This document shows, piece by piece, positions 1 through 8,931 of a stretch of 64,000 nt of DNA. This DNA is from CAWCTB01 sp963798275. Lineage in GTDB: Bacteria; Acidobacteriota; Terriglobia; Terriglobales; Acidobacteriaceae. Below the pieces are notes generated by a model that made no database searches, was not told the origin of the DNA, and saw nothing but the letters and a program-made list of their open reading frames with translations. Made by a program: the position numbers and the translations under genes. The DNA is taken from positions 191,993 through 255,992 of the forward strand of contig CAWCTB010000015.1 of assembly GCA_963798275.1 (NCBI GenBank), given 5' to 3'. The first letter of the stretch is position 1. Every line of letters begins with the position of its first letter.

Positions 1-1020
1 CGAATGCCTGATGCAAGGTTTCCGGCCGGCGGGTAAGAATAACTCCCGCCGCAAAGGGCATGGCCAGCCACTTGTGCGGGTCGATGGTGACGGAGTCGCA
101 GCGCTCAATCCCGCGCACCAGATGCCGATGCTTGTCGCTGAAGGTCGCGGCGGCTCCATAGGCACCGTCCAGGTGCAGCCAAAGCTTCTCGCGCTGGCAG
201 AATTCGGCCAGCGCCTCAATGTCGTCGATGACCCCGGAGCTGGTGGTGCCGGCGGTCGCGACCACACAGAAAGGTTGGCTGCCGGCGCGCCGGTCAGAGG
301 CAACCGACTCACGCAAGGCAGTCCAGATCCATCTGCAGGCGATCATTTACCGCAATGCGGCGCAGCGCTTTGCGTCCCAGACCAAGCAGGCCGGCGGATT
401 TGTCCAGCGAGTGATGGGCTTCGGCAGAGGCGTACAGAGTGGGTTGCACTCCAAGGGACGCGACCCCGTCCTCGACCGAAGCAGGGAAGTGTGCGGCCAG
501 CGCCAGCGCGAGTCCGCTGAAGTTAGCTTCGTTGCCGCCGCTGGTGAAGGTGCCGTCGAATGGCTGCGGCCATCCGAAGCGTTCGCCGATCCAGCGCACG
601 GTTTCGGCTTCGATCTTCGATGCCAACTGGGAACGCGCCATGGTGGCCAGTTGAGGATTCAGCGCCGCCACCAACGTTTCCGCCAGAACGGCGGCATAAG
701 TCGGCGTGGGATTCATCAAACCAAAGTAGTTGGCCGCAGGAACATGGAATCCTTGATCGATGAGTTGCCCGGCTGTATGGCGCAGGAATTGCGCCAGCGC
801 GTCCTGGGGAGTGCCCTCGAGCGCTGTATCCGTGGCGAGATCGGCGAGCGCCCCCCGTTCCGGCATGGATTCGTGCAATGGAACAAAGCTGCGTTGTTCC
901 AGCGGCGACCTGGACCGGGCGAGAGGGCAGTGACTCGAAGTAGGCATCGATGATGTCGATCAGTTCGTAACCGAGCCGGCGGCGTGTGGGTGAGTCCAGA
1001 TCGAAGGTCAAAAGAGGCAC
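1..1020 (-). CDS. PLP-dependent decarboxylase (aromatic amino acid decarboxylase family), 3' end outside window, two frameshifts
   Basis: Group II pyridoxal-phosphate decarboxylase, predicted to remove the alpha-carboxyl of an aromatic or related amino acid in the cytoplasm. The N-terminal part reads SPTRRRLGYELIDIIDAYFE, then HESMPERG, the family segment around NYFGLMNPTPTYAAVLAE, the cofactor-proximal TSGGNEANF and, near the left edge, the Schiff-base motif DPHKWL. The reading frame changes near positions 905-915 and 307, with conserved sequence on both sides, so the breaks are probably indel errors. The C-terminal third lies beyond position 1. The start is unsure: a GTG at 1020 precedes the first conserved residues, and an ATG at 1170 in the same frame would add about 50 unconserved residues. 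Neither has a clear ribosome-binding site. The substrate cannot be told from this part. Confidence 0.8.
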
Positions 1021-1261
1021 TTGGGAATTGTACGAAACGAAGTCATAGGTGCTGGCCCTGCGTGGCCGGGCCAGCCGCTCAGCAACGACCGGCTCCGAGC
1101 AGGCGTCAGGTCGCAGTTTGCTCGGGAGACTGTAACCCGCCATCGAACGCGCGGAAAGCGAAAATAGCATGGAAGTGCCACCAAGGTTTCGGCTATGGGG
1201 TACACATTTGTGTAACCACGAATTGCGCGCAATTAACTGAAGGATTAACTGCCTGAATAAG

Positions 1262-1290
1262 TATTTGTTGCTCTCAAACGAAGGTATAAT
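1262..1290 (+). promoter_or_regulatory. Candidate sigma70-type promoter for the kinase gene
   Basis: A perfect -10 hexamer TATAAT sits at 1285-1290, with a weak -35-like TATTTG at 1262-1267 and a 17-base spacer. It lies 84 bases before the proposed kinase start, in the gap between the divergent decarboxylase and kinase genes. The -10 is seen directly; promoter activity is inference. Confidence 0.4.
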
Positions 1291-1373
1291 CTGGGCTTAG
1301 CTGGTGATGAGGGTGAGGGCTGACGCTGCCCCCGAGGATCGGCGAATTTCGCCCCAGGGAAACTGCACGGGAT

Positions 1374-4300
1374 ATGGCGTTGGATGCTGAGGGAGGCGCT
1401 GGTCGAGCGCAAGAAGGTACCGCTGTCTCAAGCGGGGAGAGTTCTGCCTCGCAACCTCAACCTGCCCTGAAGGCCCCTGGTCAACCACCCAGCAGCTCCG
1501 ATCTGGAAGCGACGCTTCCCCACGGCGCCGTCTCCCCGGTTCCCGCAAAGCCTCCATCGGCCCCTCCCAAGAGTGATCCTTCCAACGATGTGACCATGGT
1601 GGAACCCAAGCGCCACCGCGATTCCAGTTCGGGCGTGACGCAACAGGTTTATGCCTCGATTGGGGCGACGATCTTCGAGGTGGGCAGCGTGCTGGGCGGC
1701 CGCTACGAGATCCAGAAACTGCTGGGCATGGGCGGCATGGGCGCGGTCTACAAGGCGCACGATCTGGAAGTCGACCGTGCACTGGGCCTGAAGGTCATAA
1801 GGCCAGACCTCGCGGGCAATCCGGCAATTCTGGCGCGCTTCAAACAGGAACTGGTCCTGGCGCGACAGGTCACGCACAGGAACATCATCCGCATCTACGA
1901 CCTCAGCGAAGCCGAAGGCGTGAAGTTCATCACCATGGAGTTCGTCGAAGGTGAGGACTTGCGCACGATTCTTACCAAGGAAGGAAAGCTCTCCCCGAAA
2001 GAAGCGGTTGACATCATCTCGCAGTCGTGTGCGGGACTGCAGGCGGCGCACGCCGAAGGCGTCATCCATCGCGACTTGAAACCCAGCAACATCATGCGCG
2101 ACGCGTCCGGCCGCGTCGTCATCATGGACTTCGGACTGGCGAAGACCGTGCAAAGCGACGGCATGACTCAGACCGGCATGATGATCGGCACGATGGAGTA
2201 CATGTCGCCGGAACAGGCGATGGGCTCGGAGCTGGATGCGCGGTCGGACATCTTCGCGATGGGCCTGATCTTTTACGAGCTGATCACCGGCAACATGCCG
2301 TACCGCGCGGAGAGCGCCATCGCCAGCCTGGTGCGCCGTACCCAGGAGCGCGCCGTTCCGCTGAGCGAGGTGGATCCAACCGTGCCACCTGCGATCAGTA
2401 AGATTGTGGACAAGTGCCTGGAACGCGATCCCAAGGCGCGTTACGCGACAGTTCAGGAACTACTTGACGATCTCGATATTTCGCAGGGAAGGCGGCCGCG
2501 TTCCAGCGGCTTCGGCAGCGCGGCGCTGCGCAACACCGCTCTCGGGGATGCTGCGCATGGCGCCGACGCTCGGCGCGCCTTCACCAGCCGTCCCGGCTCC
2601 CGCCGGCGTGCTTCCGGCGGCGAAGCGGTTCGCATGGAAGTGGGTCGCCGTGGGCGCGATCGCTCTGGCCCTGGTGGGAGGAGCGGGTGGCTATTATTTC
2701 TTCGGCCACCACGCTGGAAGCGGGGCAGGACAGGCGGCAGTCCCGGCCATGGCGGTGGCGATCATTCCGTACTACAACGCGTCCGGCGATCCGAGCCTCG
2801 ATTGGCTGTCGTCCAGCCTCTCGGAAAACTTGAGCACGGATCTGGGGCAATCGGCTCACGTGCGCCTGGTTTCGCCCAGCCGCTTGCAGCAGGTGCTGCG
2901 CGACTTGCATATCTCTCCGCAGTCACAAATCGACATGTCGCAGCTCAAGCGAATTGCCGAGTTTACCAACGCCGACACGGTGGTATTCGGGCAGTACGCC
3001 AAGTTCGGCGATCAGATCCGGGTGAACTCAACGATTACCGACCTGAAGAATGACCGGCATTACGAGATCGCGACCGACGTTGCCGGCGATAAAGATCTGC
3101 TGGCGGGCTTGAACAAGCTGGCGGCGGATGTTCGACAGAAGCTGTCGTCGTCCTCTCCGGAGATTCTGGCAGAGCTACAGTCGGCGACGCCGTTCGTGCT
3201 GACGAAGTCCGCGCCGGCGCTGCGCGCCTACGATGAGGGCCTTGCGCTTTCCCGCTCCGGCAAGCAGCAGGACGCGGCCAAGAAGTTCGAGGAGGCGGTT
3301 CAGCAAGACCCCGGGTTCGCGCTGGCCTATTCGCAACTGGCGCAGACCTATCATGCGCTGCACTTTGACGACAAAGCCGAGCTGAACTCCCGCAAAGCGG
3401 TCACCCTCAGCGAAAACCTGCCGGCGCTCGAGCGCTACCAGATTGAGGCGAACCACGCCCGCATCATGAACGAGCCCGAGAAGGCGATCGAGGCCTACCA
3501 GAACATCACCAAGGCGCGGCCCGATGACCTGGATGCGCAGGTATGCCCTGGCCGGACTGTATGAGGAAGCGGGCAATTACGATGAGGCGCGAGCGCGGCT
3601 GGCCAAGGTGCGGGCCGCGGATTCGAAAAACGTTGATGTCTTGCTGGCGAGTGCACGCGTGGAACTCAGGAGCGGCAAGCCGCAGGCAGCCCTGGATTAT
3701 CTCGGTCCGGCCTATAACCTGGCTACGCAGTTCCAGAACGATGAAGCTGAAGGCCTCAATCGAGCAGCTATGGGATTGGCGTATCGCGACCTCGGGCAGC
3801 CGCAGGAGGCGCTGAGTAATTTCCAGAAGGCGCTCGAACTGCGCAAGAAACTGAACTTGCAGAGTGGCATTGGCGGCAGCCTGGATGAGATTGCAGGTAT
3901 GCAGGATAAGCTTGGCGATCCGACGGCGGCGCTGGCCAGTTACAAGCAGGCGCTGGCGGTTCGCCAGCAGATAGGCGACAAACGGGGCATCGCCACCACG
4001 CTTGCTCAACTTGGGGGCGTTTTACAACGATCATGCGAAGTATGAAGACGGGCTGAAGAGTCTCACCGACGCTCTCACCCGGTTTCGCGACTTAGGCGAT
4101 GAGGAATCGCAGGCTTTCTGCCTGAACAACATCGGCAGCTCGCGATTTGGGATGGGCAATTTCCAGGACGCCTTAACCTACTTTCAGCAGGCCTATCAGA
4201 TTCGCGAGAAGCTGAAGCTTACGGCGGACATGGCGGCGTCGCTGCACAATCTGGCCGAGACGAACGTGAAGCTGGGCCAGTACGACACCGCGCTGTCGCA

Positions 4301-5154
4301 GTATTTGAAGGCCCTGGACATCAGCCGGGCCAGCGGCGACCAGAGCGGCATCGCGCTGGCGTCCAGCAGCATCGGTGCGCTCTACGCCACCCAGGGCAAA
4401 TACGGTGCGGCGCTCAGTTCGCTGCAGGACGCTCTGAAGATCTACCAGCAGACCAATGACCGGACGTGGAACATGGCGTGGACCCAGACTCGCTATGGCA
4501 ACGTGCTGTCGCAGGTTGGGCAGGGAAGACGAGGGCCAGAAGAATCTGGAGGACGGACTGAAGCTGGCCTACGAAGTGAAGAACGACGCAGTCGCAGCCG
4601 AAGCCCTGAACTGGCTGGGTGACAGCTATTTCTACCGTGGCTGATTACGGAGCTGCCAGACAGCAGTACGAAAAAGCGGCTGGGCTGGCCGCCAAGGCAA
4701 AAGTCCGCGATCAGGCGGCGACTCTCGCGCTTCGACCTGGCGCGTCTCGATGTCGTCCAGGGACGCGCGGCGGCCGCGATGCCGGTGCTGCAAAAACTCA
4801 TCCAGGAAACCGACAACATGGGCCTGAAAGCCCTTTCGGTGCAGAGCCTCCTTATATCTCGCGCAGGCTGCTATCGCCTCCAACAAAGCGGACATCGCGC
4901 AGCGGGAGCTCGACGGCGCTATGAACCGCGCGGAAAAGCTCAACCTCCTGATCGAACAGGCCCGAGCGCATTTCCTGCTGGGGGAGCTGCTTGTCAAGGG
5001 TGGCAAGACGAAAGAATACATGCCCCAGTACCGGGAAGCGGTTCGTCTGCTGGAATCCATCAGCAAGGAAAACGGGGTAGGGCGGCTGCTTGATCGCTCG
5101 GATCTCAGCGATGTCTACCGCGAGGCAGTGAAATCGTACCAGGGCGCCGCATAG
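1374..5154 (+). CDS. Ser/Thr protein kinase, TM segment, FlgO/TolB-N-like domain and TPR array, several frameshifts
   Basis: Membrane-anchored Hanks-type kinase. Residues 1-105 are a Pro/Ser-rich linker. The kinase domain (about 108-370) has the glycine loop LGMGGMGAVYKA, the ATP lysine in LGLKVI (K140), catalytic HRDLKPSN (D234) and DFG (D252), so it should be active. After a frame change near 2490 the protein continues with a TM helix (VAVGAIALALVGGAGGYYFF, about 2645-2705), a domain like those preceding TPRs in bacterial kinases and cyclases (AVAIIPYYNASGDPSLDWL onward), then many TPR units from about 3180 to the stop at 5154. Further frame changes occur near 3540, 4020, 4520, 4640 and 4900, each inside conserved TPR sequence, so one gene of about 1250 codons is likely. 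Kinase would be cytoplasmic and TPRs periplasmic. The ATG at 1374 has only a weak GGGA upstream. Confidence 0.82.
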
Positions 5155-5257
5155 AGCAGTTCCTCTCGGGTGTAACAGTCGATATGAAACCGCCCCGGCA
5201 ACGGCCGCGGACTTAAAGGCACTCGTCATCGTAACGATTCCGTCAAAGCAATAAAGA

Positions 5258-5279
5258 AGCCCCGGCCGAAACCGGGGCT
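5258..5279. terminator. Bidirectional rho-independent terminator between convergent genes
   Basis: Perfect 8-bp stem AGCCCCGG / CCGGGGCT around the loop CCGAAA. It lies between the end of the plus-strand kinase gene and the end of the minus-strand lectin gene. T-rich sequence follows on both strands (TGTTGTTTGG on plus, TTCTTTATTG on minus), so it can serve both. Confidence 0.75.
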
Positions 5280-5327
5280 GTGTTGTTTGGTCAATTTGCC
5301 CGACGCGCAATTGAGCAGGGCATTGAC

Positions 5328-6764
5328 TCAGTGCGCGTGGGTTATGAAGGTCGCGACAAAGTCAGAGAAGCTACTGCCTTTTCCCGATGTCGTCGGGTCA
5401 AAAACGTTCTGCTGGAACTGAACGTCCGTCAGTTGCTCCCACTGATTCTGCCCTTGGGTCGGATCTTTGAGGAAGTCCGCGTTGGCAGCACTGACGTTGT
5501 CCGACGTGTAGTACGAACTCTTGATCAGAATGGTAGGCGTTTCCTCCGACGGGCAGGCCACCGCGTTTCCCATCTGATCGATGCACGATACCCGGTAGAC
5601 GACGCAGTTCCCACCCGTCTCGAGATAGGTGACGCACTGTTCATTGGCGAACGACGTGCCTCGCAGGCGAGTGTTATAGAAGGTGGCCTTATCGATCGGC
5701 ATGGCATCGACCACCATGCGAATCTGGTCGACGTTCACGAATCCAACCGGGTAGGTAACGCCGTAGACGTAGCCGCCATAGGTGAAGGTGGTTTGGGTTC
5801 CGCCGTTCTGGATCACCTGGGTTACGGTCGTATCGGTGTGCGGCGTGAACTCCCAGGCCATGATGTCCTGTGCCTGACCCTTGGCATTCTGGGAAGCTGT
5901 GAATCCGACCCATCCTTTACCGTTATCCAGACTCAGTCCGCCACTGCCGGCCATGTCATAAGGAACGTTGATCTGGGGAATAGCAGTGCTGACGGGTGTG
6001 TGCGTGCCGTTGATGAACTGGGGATCGATCCATACCCGCAGAGAGCCAGCCGTGTTCCCCTGGGGCGGATCGTATTCAATCACGACTTCGTGTATCGGCC
6101 CATTCTGGCAGGTGGCGCTCATGCCGCACAGCATGCCTAGACGCGGAATTGTGGTGTTGATCGCCTGCTGGCTCTGGCCCAGCAGACAACTGGTGACGTG
6201 GGTATTTTGCCCGATGGTGAACTGCCCGGGCAGATGCACCGGGCCATTGGTCAGGGTACCGCAGCTCTGAACGGCAACATGATTGGCGTTCGGGTCCCAG
6301 GAATCCTGCGTGGTATCGAACTCAACCGCAAGGCTGTTCGGAATACCGGCGTAGCCCATTCCGCCGGAAGCGACCCCGAGGGCCGTCACACCCGCACCCG
6401 TCGCGCCATAAGAGGAGTCGGTAGAGGACGAGTTCTGGACCACAAAGGCGAGGCCATCACCAGGCGTACAACAAATCGAAGGCCCATGGATCTGGAACTT
6501 GAAGTAAGTCGTGAAGCCGGTTGAAAGCGGTTGCTTAATCTGGAACCAAGTGGTTGTCGCTTCGGGAGTGTTTACGGTTCTTGCGCCGTCGGTCAGTCGC
6601 AAGACTTGCTGGCTCGCCCAAGTGGCCTGGTGACCGCTGCCGTTCAACTGAAGACCTGCCAGGGACGAGAACGTCGGAAACCTGATCTCCTGAGCGAATG
6701 CGGATGTGCCGACGAGCGCACTTGCGAAACAAACGGCTAGAAGCATCTTGCTGCGAAAATACAT
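5328..6764 (-). CDS. Secreted L-type (legume-like) lectin domain protein
   Basis: 478 residues. A signal peptide (residues 1-24, cleavage after TSAFA) is followed by a beta-sandwich lectin domain over about residues 28-265. The domain is recognisable from LNGSGHQATWASQQVLRLT, then FKFQIHG, GDGLAFVVQN, GGGMGYAGI-like and NSLAVEFDTTQDSWDPNANH, the pattern of metal- and sugar-binding loops in bacterial and plant L-type lectins. The C-terminal 200 residues carry paired cysteines (CVTYLETGGNCVVYRVSC) and match no family I recognise. No catalytic motif is visible, so sugar binding outside the cell is the most likely role. The gene stands alone, convergent with the kinase, and is unbroken. Confidence 0.75.
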   Translation of the reverse strand: MYFRSKMLLAVCFASALVGTSAFAQEIRFPTFSSLAGLQLNGSGHQATWASQQVLRLTDGARTVNTPEATTTWFQIKQPLSTGFTTYFKFQIHGPSICCTPGDGLAFVVQNSSSTDSSYGATGAGVTALGVASGGMGYAGIPNSLAVEFDTTQDSWDPNANHVAVQSCGTLTNGPVHLPGQFTIGQNTHVTSCLLGQSQQAINTTIPRLGMLCGMSATCQNGPIHEVVIEYDPPQGNTAGSLRVWIDPQFINGTHTPVSTAIPQINVPYDMAGSGGLSLDNGKGWVGFTASQNAKGQAQDIMAWEFTPHTDTTVTQVIQNGGTQTTFTYGGYVYGVTYPVGFVNVDQIRMVVDAMPIDKATFYNTRLRGTSFANEQCVTYLETGGNCVVYRVSCIDQMGNAVACPSEETPTILIKSSYYTSDNVSAANADFLKDPTQGQNQWEQLTDVQFQQNVFDPTTSGKGSSFSDFVATFITHAH

Positions 6765-7174
6765 GTTCTCCGCTTCTTTCTAGCGTCCAAACCGGACGCA
6801 GGGGGTTTACGCCTCGATAGCGCGAGACGCGTCTGCTCGGGGGAGGAACGTGATGAAGACTGGCGGCCCATTTACTTCGAGCGTGCGCGCCATTGTCGGT
6901 TTCATCACGGCTGAAAGTCAAGCAAAACACACACGGTTACCCGCAGGTGGAGTGCGTCGCCCCGGCGGGGAATCACCAAAGTGCTTAAGGAGTCGGCCCA
7001 TGGGTGTCGGTAGAACTCCGACACGGGTGCGTCGGCTGAAACCGAATGTTGGTGAGCAGGCCCCATGTCACAGATCATTGTGCTTTGCCTTCTTTTTCCC
7101 GTCCGGCGAGCTTATGATCTGCGATGGGCGAGGTTTGCACGCTTCGCCTTCCATCAAAATATTGGGAGTATCGC
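6765..7174. other. Divergent intergenic region without a recognised gene
   Basis: 410 bases separating the minus-strand lectin gene and the plus-strand secreted-protein gene. It must hold both promoters, but no convincing hexamer pair, repeat or RNA structure stood out. The short open frames in it have no family features. Confidence 0.5.
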
Positions 7175-7882
7175 ATGACTCATCGTCGTTGTCCGCATCG
7201 ACTCGTGGCTTTGGCTGGGGTCGTGGCCGCCTGCCTCGTGCTCGCGTTGACGGTTGCCGCGCAAACTCCAGGTGCAGCCGCACCGGCGAGCCCTTCTGTC
7301 GAGTGTAAGGCAGTATTGGACAAGATTGTCCTTTCGAAGAAAGCCAAGGTCGGGGATCCAGTCTCGGCCCACGTCACCGACACCGTGAAGTTAAAATCCG
7401 GTACGGAAATACCCAAAGGCTCACACTTGCTCGGCAAGGTAACCGAGGTCAAAGCCAAGGCCGATTCTGAGGGACCGGCGAAGGTTGGCTTGCTGTTCGA
7501 TAAGGCAAAGCTGAAGGACGGGACCGAAGTATCGATTGCGCTGGCCTTGGTGAGCGTGGCCCCGCGCTGGGAGCCCAGCGGGGTTGATCAGGTGGCGGCC
7601 GATAATAAGATGTCGGGCGCGCAACGCACCGAAGCCATGAGCGGAAACAGTGCCCAGGCATCAGCTCCAGACGGCGCCACGGGGAGCCTGGCCAACGCCG
7701 GTCTTGGCATCCGCGCCGGCCGTCAGAGCCACGATGACGCTGCCATGCAGCCCGGGGTTTCCTATCTGGAAGGCATATCGATAGCAAGCTATTCCAGCGC
7801 CGAGCCGGGAACAGTTCTCGTCGCCCCCAAGGGTAGCTTCTACGTGGACTCGGGATCTCGTCTGCTGTTGATCGAGCCATAA
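7175..7882 (+). CDS. Exported protein of unknown function with a beta-rich repeat-like domain
   Basis: 235 residues. The start ATG at 7175 follows GGGAG at 7164-7168. A signal peptide or anchor covers residues 7-32 (LVALAGVVAACLVLALTVAAQ). The mature part has a segment VGDPVSAHVTDTVKLKSGTEI then PKGSHLLGKVTEVKAK, a pattern also seen in the glycine-zipper lipoprotein at 56690-57493. This suggests a shared domain of the kind that describes a tunable extracellular property. No catalytic residues are evident. Function unknown. Confidence 0.7.
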   Translation: MTHRRCPHRLVALAGVVAACLVLALTVAAQTPGAAAPASPSVECKAVLDKIVLSKKAKVGDPVSAHVTDTVKLKSGTEIPKGSHLLGKVTEVKAKADSEGPAKVGLLFDKAKLKDGTEVSIALALVSVAPRWEPSGVDQVAADNKMSGAQRTEAMSGNSAQASAPDGATGSLANAGLGIRAGRQSHDDAAMQPGVSYLEGISIASYSSAEPGTVLVAPKGSFYVDSGSRLLLIEP

Positions 7883-8155
7883 GTCAAGGCGATAGCTCCG
7901 GGTGGATTGCCCAGGGAAACACATCCCTTTCGGGGAAGTCACTTTCTGGCAAGCGGTATTGAGGGGGGAGTGGCCGCGCCACGTGCCGTTTGCCACCAAG
8001 CACGACGAATGACTCCTGGGGACGGGCAAAAGCGTGTATACTGAAGGTGCGTATGTTTGACGGCTCGTCCGCAGCCATCCCTCCTATCGAGCGATTCCTG
8101 TCCGGCACCTTCCGATCCACCAGCGCAAGATCAACATCAAGGAAATAGAACATCA

Positions 8156-8356
8156 ATGGAACAAGGAACAGTGAAGTGGTTTAACGATGCCAAGGGCTTT
8201 GGCTTCATCTCGCGTGAGAACGGCGAAGACGTCTTCGTGCATTTCTCCGCTATCCAGGCCAATGGCTTCCGCTCGTTGCAGGAAGGCCAGGCGGTTAGTT
8301 TTGAAGTGAAGCGCGGCGCCAAAGGTTGGCAGGCCGAGAACGTCCAGCTTCTGTAA
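8156..8356 (+). CDS. Cold-shock domain protein (CspA family)
   Basis: 66 residues, the usual length. It begins MEQGTVKWFNDAKGFGFI, carrying the RNP1 motif (KGFGFI), followed by RNP2 (VFVHF). It is a single OB-fold nucleic-acid-binding protein acting as an RNA chaperone or transcription antiterminator. The ATG at 8156 follows AAGGAAA. The 273 bases upstream (7883-8155) have no gene and may contain a long leader, as is common for csp genes; I could not identify a specific fold. The next gene encodes another RNA-binding protein. Confidence 0.93.
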   Translation: MEQGTVKWFNDAKGFGFISRENGEDVFVHFSAIQANGFRSLQEGQAVSFEVKRGAKGWQAENVQLL

Positions 8357-8510
8357 TCGCAATGCAGACCCAGGGGAGGGTGGCGCGAGCTGCCCTCCGA
8401 TTCAGCAGTATCACCCGCGAATTTGAGTCTTCGAGAGTCGTACACACCCTAACCGGGGTTTCGCAGTGGACCAGTAATCCACCGAACCCAATGCAAACTG
8501 CGAGGTCGCA

Positions 8511-8880
8511 ATGAAAAACATCTATGTAGGGAACCTGAGCTACGACGCGACGGAGGATCAGATTCGCTCGCTATTTGAGGCCCACGGCGCGGTTGATCGG
8601 GTTAGCATTGTCACCGATCGGGACACCGGCCAGCCAAGAGGGTTTGCCTTTGTGGAGATGACCGACGACGATGCCGCTACCCGGGCTATGGAAGCCCTGA
8701 ACGGCACCAACCTGGGCGGACGCAATCTCAGCATCAACGAAGCCCGTCCCAAGACCGATCGCCCGCGTGGCGGCGGTGGTGGCGGAGGTCGCGGTGGTTT
8801 TGGTCGCAGCGGCGGAGGCGGCGGCGGTGGTCGCGGCGGCCGTTCGCGGCGGCGGTGGTGGCGGCTACGGCCGCTATTAA
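8511..8880 (+). CDS. RRM-type RNA-binding protein with glycine-rich tail, frameshift near the end
   Basis: One RNA recognition motif (residues 1-80) with RNP2 IYVGNL at residues 4-9 and RNP1 RGFAFVEM, followed by a Gly/Arg-rich tail, as in the small glycine-rich RNA-binding proteins of cyanobacteria and acidobacteria. The ATG at 8511 directly follows a GAGG-like sequence. In the Gly-rich repeats near 8845-8855 the frame slips. In the other frame the tail ends GGYGRY with a stop at 8878-8880, which fits the family far better than the basic 30-residue read-through ending at 8951. The slip lies in repeated GGC codons and is probably an indel error. Likely an RNA chaperone with the neighbouring cold-shock protein. 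Confidence 0.88.
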
Positions 8881-8900
8881 GTCGAACCCGGATACAGATT

Positions 8901-8930
8901 GGAAAAGGCGCTCATCGGAGCGCCTTTTCC
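8901..8930. terminator. Strong hairpin terminator between convergent genes
   Basis: Perfect 12-bp stem GGAAAAGGCGCT / AGCGCCTTTTCC with a 6-base loop. It is A-rich on the left arm and T-rich on the right arm, so it can end transcription from the RRM gene on plus and from the phosphatase gene on minus. Confidence 0.85.
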
Positions 8931-8931
8931 T

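Noticed and set aside
1291..1373. Sequence GAGGGTGAGG shared by the leader before the kinase and the region at about 30870
   Set aside because: The match is only about 10 bases with poor extension, and no common structure was found.
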